Shown here in pieces: positions 1-10,368 of a stretch of 64,000 nt of DNA (positions within the stretch are counted from its first letter, which is position 1; every line of letters starts with the position of its first letter). The stretch is taken from the NCBI RefSeq assembly GCF_001050345.1, contig NZ_LFMW01000013.1, positions 62,001-126,000 on the forward strand. Reading direction: 5' to 3'. Made by a program: the position numbers and the translations under genes. The stretch is from Pseudomonas fildesensis. GTDB taxonomy: Bacteria > Pseudomonadota > Gammaproteobacteria > Pseudomonadales > Pseudomonadaceae. A model generated the notes under the pieces. The model ran no database searches, was not told where the DNA came from, and was given only the letters and a program-made list of their open reading frames with translations.

Positions 1-264
1 TTCAACCGCCTGGTTAATCTGGCGGTAGTGACCAACCTGGTGCCCTATGTGACCGCTCTTTCCGGCTTGCTGGTGATGATGCACAAAGCACGGGTGAGTG
101 CATCGATACAGGCACGTAATACCCTGGTGGTGCTGGTGGCCGTAGGGTACTCACTGTATGCGATTTATGCCTGCGGTGAAGACGCGGTGTTTGGCGCGAT
201 GCTGGTGCTGGCGTTCGGGTATTTGCTGTATGGATTCCTGGCCAAGCGGTTCACAGAGGCCTGA
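1..264 (+). CDS. APC-family amino acid permease, C-terminal part (PotE-like)
   Basis: The open frame runs in from the left edge, so only the last 87 residues are present. They show two to three hydrophobic helices and a stretch FNRLVNLAVVTNLVPYV typical of the late helices of PotE/ArcD-type basic amino acid or polyamine antiporters of the APC superfamily. The protein would sit in the inner membrane. A hairpin follows the TGA stop directly, so this is probably the last gene of its unit. The family call is fairly safe, but the substrate cannot be read from this fragment. Confidence 0.7.
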   Translation, partial: FNRLVNLAVVTNLVPYVTALSGLLVMMHKARVSASIQARNTLVVLVAVGYSLYAIYACGEDAVFGAMLVLAFGYLLYGFLAKRFTEA

Positions 265-270
265 ACGCAA

Positions 271-292
271 AACGGCACGCAAGCGTGCCGTT
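271..292. terminator. Hairpin between convergent genes
   Basis: AACGGCACGC is followed directly by its inverted copy GCGTGCCGTT, a perfect 10 bp stem with a tiny loop. It lies between the permease stop and the convergent substrate-binding protein stop. The minus-strand side is followed by TTTT, so it could serve both genes. Confidence 0.6.
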
Positions 293-308
293 GATTACCT
301 GGGTGCAA

Positions 309-2051
309 TTACTTACGCGCCGCCTCCCACGACTTGAGCAGGTCGTTGTAGTTCACGGTCTCCCCTTTCGGTTTCTCGTTGGCCAGTTTCGGCTTCGGTG
401 CGCCCGGCTGGTCGAACCAGTACTGCGCGTCACGCTCGGGGTTCATTTTCGGCCCACACACCGGCTGCACCTTGGAACGCTCCAGGCGCGTCATGATCGC
501 GTCCTGGTCCTTGGCCAAGCCGTCGAGGGCCTGTTGTGGAGTTTTCTCGCCGCTGGCGGCTTCCGAGATGTGGCTCCACCACAACTGCGCCAGGCGCGGG
601 TAGTCCGGCACGTTGGTGCCGGTCGGGGTCCACTCCACCCGGGCCGGGCTGCGGTAGAACTCCACCAGGCCACCGAGTTTCGGCGCCAGGTCGGTCATGG
701 CCTGGGAGTTGATGTCCGATTCACGAATCGGCGTCAGGCCAACGATGGTTTTCTTCAGCGAAACGGTTTTCGAGGTCACGAACTGCGCGTACAGCCAGGC
801 CGCGAGTTTCTGCTTCTCAGGCGTCGACTTGAGGAAAGTCCAGGAACCCACGTCCTGATAACCCTTCTTCATACCCTTTTCCCAATAAGGCCCGACTGGC
901 GAGGGCGCCATCCGCCATTTCGGTGTGCCGTCGGCGTTCACCACCGGCAGGCCGGGTTTGGTCATGTCGGCGGTAAACGCGGTATACCAGAAGATCTGCT
1001 GGGCGATGTTGCCCTGGGACGGCACCGGGCCGGATTCGGAGAAGGTCATGCCCGCCGCTTCCGGTGGCGCGTAGGCTCTCATCCAGTCCACGTATTTCTG
1101 CGTGGCATACACCGCCGCTGGCCCGTTGGTGTCGCCACCACGGGTCACGCTGGAGCCCACCGGGTGGCAGTCCTCCACGCGAATGCCCCACTCGTCCACC
1201 GGCAAACCGTTGGGCAAACCCTTGTCGCCACCGCCGGCCATGGAGAACCAGGCATCGGTGAAACGCCAGCCCAGGGACGGGTCTTTCTTGCCGTAGTCCA
1301 TGTGACCGTAGACGCGCTTGCCATCGATCTCCTTGACGTCTTCGCTGAAAAACTTGGCGATGTCTTCATAGGCGGACCAGTTCACCGGCACGCCCAACTC
1401 ATAGCCGTATTTTTCCTTGAACTTGGCTTTAAGGTCGGCGCGTTCAAACCAGTCGGCGCGGAACCAATAGAGGTTGGCGAACTGCTGGTCGGGCAGCTGG
1501 TAGATCTTGCCGTCCGGCGCGGTGGTGAAGGAGATGCCGATAAAGTCCTTGATATCGAGGGTCGGCGAGGTGAAGTTCTTGCCTTCGTTGGCCATCAGGT
1601 CGGTGATGGATTCGGTCTTGCCGTAGCGAAAGTGCGTACCGATCAGGTCCGAGTCGTTGACCCAGCCGTCATAGATATTCTTGTCGGACTGCATCTGGGT
1701 TTGCAGCTTCTCCACCACGTCGCCTTCCTGCAGCAGGTCGTGGGTCAGCTTGATCCCGGTGATTTCACTGAAGGCCTTGGCCAGCACCTTGGATTCGTAC
1801 TCGTGGGTGGTGAGGGTTTCCGACACCACGTTGATCTTCATCCCACGGAACGGTTCTGCCGCCTTGATAAACCACTTCAGTTCCTCAAGCTGCTGGTCAG
1901 CCGTGAGAGTGGACGGTTTGAACTCGCTGCCGATCCATTTTTTCGCCGCATCTTCATACGCATCGGCCCAGGCCGTGGCGCTCAAACCGCTGAGGGCCAG
2001 TACGGCGGCCAATGAAATGCTATGTCGCAGCTTATTGTTTTTATTCAACAT
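309..2051 (-). CDS. ABC transporter periplasmic substrate-binding protein (GlpV-like)
   Basis: A 580-residue secreted solute-binding protein. The start is chosen at the ATG preceded by AGGAGG with 7-8 nt spacing; it yields a signal peptide of about 27 residues ending in SATAWA. The length and the set of partners (two permeases, two ATPases, a DUF2160 membrane protein) match the family of Rhizobium GlpV, the glycerol-binding protein of GlpSTPQV, rather than the shorter maltose-type proteins. It is the last gene of the minus-strand operon, after the DUF2160 gene and a REP-containing gap. Similar clusters are annotated simply as carbohydrate ABC transporters, so glycerol or another small polyol is an inference. 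Confidence 0.85.
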   Translation of the reverse strand: MLNKNNKLRHSISLAAVLALSGLSATAWADAYEDAAKKWIGSEFKPSTLTADQQLEELKWFIKAAEPFRGMKINVVSETLTTHEYESKVLAKAFSEITGIKLTHDLLQEGDVVEKLQTQMQSDKNIYDGWVNDSDLIGTHFRYGKTESITDLMANEGKNFTSPTLDIKDFIGISFTTAPDGKIYQLPDQQFANLYWFRADWFERADLKAKFKEKYGYELGVPVNWSAYEDIAKFFSEDVKEIDGKRVYGHMDYGKKDPSLGWRFTDAWFSMAGGGDKGLPNGLPVDEWGIRVEDCHPVGSSVTRGGDTNGPAAVYATQKYVDWMRAYAPPEAAGMTFSESGPVPSQGNIAQQIFWYTAFTADMTKPGLPVVNADGTPKWRMAPSPVGPYWEKGMKKGYQDVGSWTFLKSTPEKQKLAAWLYAQFVTSKTVSLKKTIVGLTPIRESDINSQAMTDLAPKLGGLVEFYRSPARVEWTPTGTNVPDYPRLAQLWWSHISEAASGEKTPQQALDGLAKDQDAIMTRLERSKVQPVCGPKMNPERDAQYWFDQPGAPKPKLANEKPKGETVNYNDLLKSWEAARK

Positions 2052-2114
2052 AGAGACCTCCTGGTTAATTTCAAACGGGGCTTGAAACACCCGCCCCTGT
2101 AGGCGCGAGCTTGC

Positions 2115-2263
2115 TGTGGCGAGGGAGCTTGCTCCCGCTGGACCGGGCTGGCGCACCCGTGCGCAGCACTCCCAAACCGATCACCGAGTTACAGCAGATG
2201 TATCTCGAACATCCAATTTGGGGCTGCTTCGCAGCCCAGCGGGAGCAAGCTCCCTCGCCACAC
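2115..2263. repeat. REP doublet (REPIN)
   Basis: TGTGGCGAGGGAGCTTGCTCCCGCTGG at the left is repeated as its reverse complement at the right, about 95 bases apart. Each arm is itself a small hairpin (GGGAGCTTGCTCCC). This is the paired-REP arrangement common between Pseudomonas genes. It lies between two genes of the ABC operon, where it could attenuate or stabilise mRNA ends. Confidence 0.85.
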
Positions 2264-2288
2264 AGGCTCGCACCTGCAGAGTGCATGC

Positions 2289-2561
2289 CTAGCCCCAACG
2301 CATCACACACAACAGCCATACCAGGGAGAGCGCGGACGCCACCCAGATGCTCCAGCCGGTTACGCCGATCACCAACAGGTGCAGGTAGGCGCTTCCGAGA
2401 AGACCGATAAACAAGCGATCACCACGGGTGGTGCTGATCGGCAGAAAACCGCGCCGAGGGATGCTCGGTGAGCGCAATTCCCAAGTGGTCATGCCCGCCA
2501 GAATCAGGGCGATGCCACCAAAGAACAGCGCAGTGGGGGTGGTCCAGGCCATCCATTCCAT
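2289..2561 (-). CDS. DUF2160 family small membrane protein of the ABC importer
   Basis: A 90-residue protein beginning MEWMAWTTPTALFF with three predicted membrane helices. DUF2160 proteins occur almost only inside GlpSTPQV-like ABC operons, which fits its place just after the permease genes. Two ATGs are adjacent; the second is chosen because its spacing to GAGGAG (6 nt) is better than that of the first (3 nt). Function is unknown; it may be an accessory subunit of the permease complex. Confidence 0.8.
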   Translation of the reverse strand: MEWMAWTTPTALFFGGIALILAGMTTWELRSPSIPRRGFLPISTTRGDRLFIGLLGSAYLHLLVIGVTGWSIWVASALSLVWLLCVMRWG

Positions 2562-2571
2562 CATCGACTCC

Positions 2572-3372
<801 letters not shown>

Positions 3373-3382
3373 GTTGGCGGCC

Positions 3383-4245
3383 TCAGCGGTTGGCGTCGGA
3401 GTGGGTCATGGCGGTGTAGAACAGCCAGGACACCAACAGGATGATCAGGAAGTACACCAGCGAAAACGCCGCCGCCGGGCCCAGGTCGAATTGGCCGACA
3501 GCCATCTGGGTCAGCGTCTGACTGAGGAAGGTGGTGGCGTTACCCGGTCCACCGCCGGTCAGCACAAAGGGCTCGGTGTAGATCATGAAACTGTCCATGA
3601 AGCGCAGCATCACGGCGATCAGCAGCACGCTCTTCATCTTCGGCAACTGGATGTGTCGGAATACCGCCCACGCTGATGCGCGATCGATACGCGCAGCCTG
3701 GTAGTACACATCCGGAATGGCACGCAGCCCGGAGTAGCACAACAGCGCCACGAGTGAAGTCCAGTGCCACACGTCCATCACCAGCACGGTGACCCAGGCG
3801 TCCATGGTGTTGGCCGCATAGTTGTAGTTGATGCCCATAGCGTTGAGCGTCGAGCCGAGCAGGCCGATATCGGCGCGGCCGAAGATTTGCCAGATGGTGC
3901 CCACCACGTTCCACGGAATCAGCAGCGGAATGGCAAGGATGATCAACACCAGCGACGACCAGCGGCCTTTGGTCGGCATAGTCAGGGCGATGCCGATGCC
4001 CAACGGGATTTCGATCAACAGCACGCACGCCGAATAGATGAACTGGCGCAGCAGCGAGTCATGCAGGCGCGGGTCGAGCAGCACCTGCTTGTACCAGTCG
4101 GCGCCAACGAAGTAGCGGCTGGACTGGTCGAAGATGTCCTGCACCGAGTAGTTGACCACCGTCATCATCGGGATCACCGCACTGAACGCCACCAGCAGGA
4201 ACACTGGCAACACCAGCCACCAGGCCTTGTTGTTCTGCACCTTGT

Positions 4246-4249
<4 letters not shown>
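3383..4249 (-). CDS. ABC transporter permease (GlpP-like, MalF type)
   Basis: A 288-residue permease partner with six helices. The start MNKVQNNKAWWLVLP overlaps the stop of the upstream ATPase gene as ATGA and is preceded by GAGGTG. The EAA-type loop reads GLRAIPDVYYQAARIDRASA with the following IQLPKM, as in MalF/UgpA-class sugar and glycerol-3-phosphate permeases. Together with the next permease it forms the membrane channel. Confidence 0.9.
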
Positions 4250-5342
<1,093 letters not shown>

Positions 5343-5343
<1 letters not shown>

Positions 5344-6437
5344 CAGGCAACCCTCGCGATACGGCGGCCGGGGGCCTGGACCAAGCGGCCCTGCCCATCG
5401 AACACAAACAATTTATGGGTGGGGATATACACGCGGATCGGCGCGTCGACGTCGTACTCGTGCACCCCCGGCAGGTGCAGCACCAACAGGAAGTGTTCGC
5501 TGCGCACATGCAGGAAGGTTTCCGAGCCGCTGATCTCGGCCACTTCCACGGTCACGGCCAGTTCCAGGTCGTCGTCATTGCTGGGCACCAGGCTGATATG
5601 GCTGGGGCGCACGCCGAAGCGAAACTCGCCCTCGCCGATGGGGCGCAGGTCGACATTCAGCGGGAAGTGCACGAAGTTGGCGAAGCTCACTTCGTTACCG
5701 CTGATGCGCCCTGGCATCAGGTTGATCGGCGGCTCGGAAAACAGCTCGGCAGCCAATACGGTCTGCGGCTGATGGTAGACCTCGGCGGCCTTGCCGCTCT
5801 GGATCACCCGGCCTTCGTGAAGGATGGTGGTGGTACCGCCCAGGGCCAGTGCCTCGTTGGGTTCGGTGGTGGCGTAGATGGCGATGGTATGGCGCGCGGC
5901 GAACAGCTCGCGCATTTCCTGACGCAGCTCTTCGCGCAGTTTGTAGTCCAGGTTCACCAATGGCTCATCAAACAGGATCAGTTCGGCGTCTTTCACCAGC
6001 GCTCGGGCCATGGCCGTGCGTTGCTGCTGGCCACCGGACAGCTCCAGCGGATGGCGCTGGAGGAATTTCTCAATACGCAACATCTTGGCGGTTTCCAGCA
6101 CCTTGCTCTGGATCAGCTCGTTGGACACGCCCGCCTGGCGCAACGGCGAGGCGATGTTTTCAAACACGGTCATGGTCGGGTAGTTGATGAACTGCTGATA
6201 CACCATCGATACGTTGCGCAGGCGTACCGGCTTTTGGGTGACATCCACGCCGTTCATCAGGATGCGGCCAGTGTTCGGCTTGTCGAGGCCGGCGATCAGG
6301 CGCATCAGGCTGGTCTTGCCGGACAGGGTGCGGCCGAGCAGGACGTTGAAGGAACCGGCTTCGAATCGCAGGTTGGCATCGTCGATCCAGGTCTGGCCTT
6401 CGACGACGCGGGAGACATGTTCCAGGGTCAATGACAT
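5343..6437 (-). CDS. ABC transporter ATPase lacking the H-loop histidine (GlpS-like)
   Basis: A 364-residue MalK-type ATPase, first gene of the operon. Walker A GRTLSGKTS, a good signature LSGGQQQRTAMAR and Walker B LILFDEPLVNLD are present. The H-loop, where VTHDQ is expected, reads YATTEPNEA, so the switch histidine is a threonine. The C-terminal half is a TOBE-type regulatory domain. A weak AAGGG precedes the ATG, and a sigma-54 promoter lies about 45 bases upstream. It pairs with the following ATPase to form a heterodimer. Confidence 0.9.
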
Positions 6438-6481
6438 GACACGCCCTTTTTATTATTGGAATGAATCTGGTCATTCGTCAG

Positions 6482-6497
6482 AGCGAGTTTCGTGCCA
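6482..6497 (-). promoter_or_regulatory. Sigma-54 (-24/-12) promoter of the ABC operon
   Basis: Read on the minus strand the site is TGGCACGAAACTCGCT, matching the consensus TGGCACG-N4-TTGCW at all fixed positions but one (TCGC for TTGC). The GG and GC dinucleotides have correct spacing. The predicted start lies near 6471, giving a leader of about 34 nt. The divergent gene encodes a sigma-54 activator, which supports the call. Confidence 0.8.
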
Positions 6498-6541
6498 AAA
6501 CCGGCAGGTGATTGATCTGCAAGGAAATGGGTTAAATGCGA

Positions 6542-6621
6542 TGTTCAGGAGTGAACAGAAATGAACAGGCCGGGTTGAACAACTGAACAGCCACGGGGTT
6601 GACAATGAACAGTTATGAACA
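6542..6621. promoter_or_regulatory. Array of TGAACA half-sites, probable activator binding region (UAS)
   Basis: Six TGAACA copies begin at 6552, 6562, 6576, 6584, 6606 and 6616, and an inverted copy TGTTCA begins at 6542. The first two make the palindrome TGTTC-N6-GAACA. Several neighbours are exactly 10 bases apart, i.e. on one helix face. The array lies about 45-125 bases upstream of the -24/-12 element, the usual place for enhancer-binding proteins. The candidate ligand is the divergent AcoR-type regulator. Confidence 0.65.
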
Positions 6622-6655
6622 ACACTGAGTAGGCTTTTCACCCCGCCACGCCCCA

Positions 6656-6739
6656 TGTAGGAGCCGGCTTGCCGGCGATAGCAGTCTGGAGGACGATGCA
6701 GTTCTTCAGGGCCTCATCGTCGGCAAGCCGGCTCCTACA
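6656..6739. repeat. REP doublet (REPIN), GCCGGCTTGCCGGC type
   Basis: TGTAGGAGCCGGCTTGCCGGCGAT at the left returns as the inverted ATCGTCGGCAAGCCGGCTCCTACA at the right, with about 40 bases between. It sits between the half-site array and the regulator gene. Confidence 0.85.
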
Positions 6740-6788
6740 GGGATGTGCTCCGGGGTCATAACAACAATAAAAAACAGAAGGTCGCACC

Positions 6789-8606
6789 ATGGCCGAACCC
6801 TTGGCTCACGACACCCTCATCCAGGACTCCTGGCGCCGTTGCCGCGCGTTTGGCCTGGATCACCAGAGCACGCCCAGCTTCGACCAGCTTCCCGCCGAGG
6901 GCATCAGCCAGTTGCTGGAGAGCCAGCATTCACTGGTGCAGACCACTCACCAGGAAGTGCTGCCCTACTACGAGAACATTCTCAGCAATTCCAACTGCCT
7001 GATCATGCTGGCCGACAGCCATGGCCAGGTCCTGACGTCGTGGGGCACCCAGCGTTTTATCGAGCCGAAGCTGGCACGTGGTTTCAGCGCCGGCGCCAGC
7101 TGGATGGAGCGTTCCAGCGGCACCAATGCCATCGGCACGGCGCTGGCCTGTGCCCAGGCGGTGCATATCGAACATGACGAACACTTCCTCAAGGCCAACC
7201 GCTTCATGACCGGCTCGGCAGCGCCGATCTTCGACGCCCAGCGCGAAATCATCGCGGTGCTGGATGTGTCCAGCGACAGCTACCTGCCGCCCTCCCACAC
7301 CCTGGGCATGGTCAAGATGATGAGCCAGACGGTGGAAAACCGGCTGATCCTCAACCTGTTTCGCGGCGAGCATTTCCAGCTGACCTTCAACACCGGCCTG
7401 AGCAACCTCGACAGCCAGTGGGCGGGCCTGCTGATCTTTGATGAAAGCGGCCAAGTGTTGTCGGCCAACCGCCGTGCCGACAACCTGCTGGGCATCAGCC
7501 TGTCGCGAGTGATGATCGACAGTTTGTTCAAGGTGTCGCTGCTGGAGCTGCTCAATCAGCCGGAGGGATTGCCATTTTCCTTGCAGGCGGCCGGACGCAA
7601 TCGATTCCAATGCTTGTTGAAGCGCCCCCGGCAGATACCAGTGCAAGCCAGGGTGTTCACCGAAACCGCGCCGCCCAAACCCGCCTCGATTGGCCTCAAG
7701 ACCCTGCATTTTGGCGATGTGCGCGTGGAAAAAGCCGTGCGCCAGGCCGAGCGTCTGCTGGAAAAAGACATTCCACTGTTGATCCACGGTGAAACCGGCG
7801 TGGGCAAAGAGGTGTTTGTCAAAGCCCTGCACCAGGCCAGTTCCCGCAGCCAGCAGGCGTTTATCGCAGTGAACTGTGCGGCGATTCCGGCCGAACTGGT
7901 GGAATCGGAGCTGTTCGGCTACGAAAAAGGCGCCTTCACCGGCGCCAATCAGAAAGGCAGTATCGGCCTGATCCGCAAGGCCGATAAAGGCACGCTGTTT
8001 CTCGATGAAATCGGTGACATGCCGCTGCCGACCCAGGCCCGCCTGTTGCGGGTGTTGCAGGAGCGCTGCGTGCAACCGGTGGGCAGCAGCGAGCTATTCC
8101 CGGTGGATTTGCGCATCATCTCGGCGACCAACCGGGCGCTAAGGGAACTGGTGCAGGCCGGGCGTTTCCGTGAGGATTTGTACTACCGCATCGGCGGCCT
8201 GACCCTGGAGCTCCCGCCGTTGCGCGAGCGTACTGACAAGCAAGCGCTGTTCCAGCAATTGTGGCAGCAGCACCGCGAGCCGACCCAATGGGCCGGGCTC
8301 AGCGCCGAGGTGCTGGGGTTGTTCGAGCAACACCCGTGGCCAGGTAATTTGCGTCAGGTAAGCAGTGTGTTGCAGGTCGCATTGGCCATGGCGGAGGAAC
8401 AGCCGATCCGTCCGGAGCATCTGCCGGACGATTTTTTTGTGGATTTGAAGGTGACGCCGCCGTTGCCCACCGGTGAATTTCTGGATGGCAGCATCGACCT
8501 GACGCAGCGTTTGAAGGCGGCAGGCGGGAATATTTCCCACCTGGCGCGGGAGCTGGGGGTGAGCCGCAACACCCTGTATAAACGACTGCGCCAGAACGAA
8601 GGCTGA
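6789..8606 (+). CDS. Sigma-54-dependent transcriptional activator, AcoR family
   Basis: A 605-residue enhancer-binding protein. The N-terminus (about 60-200) resembles the GAF sensory region of AcoR-type regulators and should bind the inducer. The central AAA+ domain has Walker A GETGVGKE, the sigma-54 contact loop GAFTGA and Walker B GTLFLDEIGD. The C-terminus carries a Fis-type helix-turn-helix (ISHLARELGVSRNTLYKRL). It starts at the ATG after AGAAGG and is divergent from the ABC operon, whose promoter is of sigma-54 type, so it probably activates that operon. The gene ends two bases before the convergent fecR stop. Confidence 0.92.
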   Translation: MAEPLAHDTLIQDSWRRCRAFGLDHQSTPSFDQLPAEGISQLLESQHSLVQTTHQEVLPYYENILSNSNCLIMLADSHGQVLTSWGTQRFIEPKLARGFSAGASWMERSSGTNAIGTALACAQAVHIEHDEHFLKANRFMTGSAAPIFDAQREIIAVLDVSSDSYLPPSHTLGMVKMMSQTVENRLILNLFRGEHFQLTFNTGLSNLDSQWAGLLIFDESGQVLSANRRADNLLGISLSRVMIDSLFKVSLLELLNQPEGLPFSLQAAGRNRFQCLLKRPRQIPVQARVFTETAPPKPASIGLKTLHFGDVRVEKAVRQAERLLEKDIPLLIHGETGVGKEVFVKALHQASSRSQQAFIAVNCAAIPAELVESELFGYEKGAFTGANQKGSIGLIRKADKGTLFLDEIGDMPLPTQARLLRVLQERCVQPVGSSELFPVDLRIISATNRALRELVQAGRFREDLYYRIGGLTLELPPLRERTDKQALFQQLWQQHREPTQWAGLSAEVLGLFEQHPWPGNLRQVSSVLQVALAMAEEQPIRPEHLPDDFFVDLKVTPPLPTGEFLDGSIDLTQRLKAAGGNISHLARELGVSRNTLYKRLRQNEG

Positions 8607-8607
8607 G

Positions 8608-9552
8608 CTAGCGCGGTTTGACCACCACCAGCAAATCGGTGAAATACTCCACCCGGATCGGCAGGTTATCCGCCAGCGCCGCCAGCGCCGCTGCCGTGTC
8701 ATCCAGCTTGAACACACCGGACACCCGAAGGTTTTGCAGGGCCTGGGGATCGAAGCGCACCAGCCCATGACGATAACTGGCCAAGGTCTGCAGCACGTCG
8801 CTCAACGGCTGGTCGTTGACCTTGAGCAGGCCGCGAGTCCAGGCGTCCGGGTCGGCGTTGGCGATGGTTTGCGGGGCCTGGGCGCGGCCATGGTCGAGGA
8901 TCGAACGCTGGCCGGCCGTGACTTTCACGCCGTCTGCGCCCTCGCCTTTGACCGCCACGGTGGACTCGATCACCGTCACCACCGTCGAGCCATCCGCCGC
9001 ACGCTTGACCAGGTAACGCGTGCCCAGCGCCGTCGCGGTGCCCTGGTCGGTCCGCACCACGAACGGCCGTTGCGCGTCCTTGGCCACGTCCACCCACAGT
9101 TCGCCCTGCAGCAGTTCGATCACGCGCTGGTGGCCGTCGAATTTAACGTCCACCGCCGAGTTGCTGTTGAGCTGTAACTGGCTGCCGTCTTCGAGGGCGA
9201 TCTGGCGACGTTCGCCCACGCCGGTGCGCTGGTCGGCCATCCACACCGGCAGGTGGTCCAGGCCCATCCAGCCGCACAGCAAGACGCCGAGTACACCGAG
9301 CATTTGGGTACTGCGCGCCGCCAATCGTGAACGCTGCGGTGCGAAGGCCCGGTTCAAGGCGATACGTGCCGGTTGCGCGGGCAAGGTGTCGAGGCTGCCC
9401 CACAACGCGCGCATGCGGTCGATGGCTACCGCGTGGCGAGGATCGGTCTGGCACCAGGTATTGAAGGCGTGGCGGTCGATGTCGCTGATGTCTTCGTCGT
9501 GCAGGCGCGTCAGCCAATTCGCCGCTTGCTGAATGATCTGTTCGGAGCTCAT
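8608..9552 (-). CDS. FecR-family anti-sigma factor / sigma regulator
   Basis: A 314-residue single-pass inner-membrane protein. The N-terminus (about 1-85) is the cytoplasmic DUF4880 anti-sigma region, with a membrane segment near residues 85-105 (LGVLGVLLCGWMGL). The periplasmic FecR domain (WVDVAKDAQRPFVVRT...GTRYLVK) and a C-terminal STN-like region follow. The ATG overlaps the stop of the sigma factor gene as ATGA, so the two are translationally coupled. It should hold or activate the sigma factor according to a receptor signal. Confidence 0.88.
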   Translation of the reverse strand: MSSEQIIQQAANWLTRLHDEDISDIDRHAFNTWCQTDPRHAVAIDRMRALWGSLDTLPAQPARIALNRAFAPQRSRLAARSTQMLGVLGVLLCGWMGLDHLPVWMADQRTGVGERRQIALEDGSQLQLNSNSAVDVKFDGHQRVIELLQGELWVDVAKDAQRPFVVRTDQGTATALGTRYLVKRAADGSTVVTVIESTVAVKGEGADGVKVTAGQRSILDHGRAQAPQTIANADPDAWTRGLLKVNDQPLSDVLQTLASYRHGLVRFDPQALQNLRVSGVFKLDDTAAALAALADNLPIRVEYFTDLLVVVKPR

Positions 9553-10091
9553 GACAGCGGGTCTGCCGCGTGCAGGCTGTGGTAGCAGTGCACCAACGCG
9601 CTGGAAATGTAGTTTTTGACGCTGCTGGCGGACACGTCCAGGCGCGTGGCAATCTCGTTGTACGTAAGCCCATCGAGGCGACTCAACAGGAAGGCTTCGC
9701 GGGCCTTGGCGGGTAAACCCGCGAGCATCTCGGCGATGCGCTCCAGGGCTTGCAGCGCCACGTGGATCTCGGCCGGGTCGGGCATGCCGGCGTCTTCGCA
9801 CTGGATTACCAGGGCTTCCATGTAGGCCCTTTCGATACGCCGCCGACGGGCGCCATCGATCAGCAACCGCCCCGCCGTGGTTGCGAGAAAGGCGCGGGGT
9901 TCCTTGATGTTTTGCGGTTCGGCCAGCATCAGCACGCGGATGAAGGCGTCGTGGGCCAGGTCGGCGGCATGCTGGGAACACCCGAGCTTTTTGCGCAGCC
10001 ACCCGTGCAACCAGCCGTGGTGCTCGCTGTACATTGCCGTAAGGGTCTGCTGACGGGCTGAGTCGCCCAGCGAGGCCGGAATGTCATGCAT
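9549..10091 (-). CDS. ECF sigma factor, FecI type
   Basis: A 180-residue RpoE-like sigma factor with region 2 (YSEHHGWLHGWLRKKLG, DLAHDAFIRVL) and region 4 (FLLSRLDGLTYNEIATRLD). These proteins direct RNA polymerase to iron-uptake receptor genes. The start is the ATG reading MHDIPASL, with GAGAAG 9 nt before it; a TTG two codons upstream is less likely. An extended -10-like TGGTAATAT lies just upstream, but I see no convincing Fur box. The partner is the overlapping fecR-like gene. Confidence 0.88.
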   Translation of the reverse strand: MHDIPASLGDSARQQTLTAMYSEHHGWLHGWLRKKLGCSQHAADLAHDAFIRVLMLAEPQNIKEPRAFLATTAGRLLIDGARRRRIERAYMEALVIQCEDAGMPDPAEIHVALQALERIAEMLAGLPAKAREAFLLSRLDGLTYNEIATRLDVSASSVKNYISSALVHCYHSLHAADPLS

Positions 10092-10186
10092 GCGCAAAAA
10101 CTTCTCAAATGGGAAATATTACCAATTGCGCAAACAATGCCAGTAAATCGAAACGGGAGCAAGGGCCTCACAGGTTTGCACAATCC

Positions 10187-10332
10187 TGTGGTGAGGGAGC
10201 TTGTCGTATCGCCGCACCGTCCCGTTGGGCCGCAAAGCGTCCCCAAACCAGCGCCGCAGGTGTACCTGGCGAACCGCGTTCATCCTATTGGGCCTGCTTC
10301 GCCCCCCAACGCGGGCAAGCCCGCTCGCCACA
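10187..10332. repeat. Degenerate REP pair
   Basis: A left arm TGTGGTGAGGGAGCTTG and a right arm GCGGGCAAGCCCGCTCGCCACA face each other about 110 bases apart. They match the TGTGGCGAG...CTCGCCACA REP class with several mismatches. The element fills the gap between the receptor and sigma factor genes. Confidence 0.55.
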
Positions 10333-10368
10333 AGGGGTCGGTTGGCTCCAACCTTTAGGCTCGTCAGC

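Noticed and set aside
285..2015. 576-codon plus-strand frame over the substrate-binding protein gene
   Set aside because: Antisense of a clearly recognised gene, with no protein-like motifs.
6542..6621. TGAACA array considered as a CRISPR-like or microsatellite repeat
   Set aside because: Units are only 6 bases with irregular spacers and no cas genes; the promoter context explains it better as activator sites.
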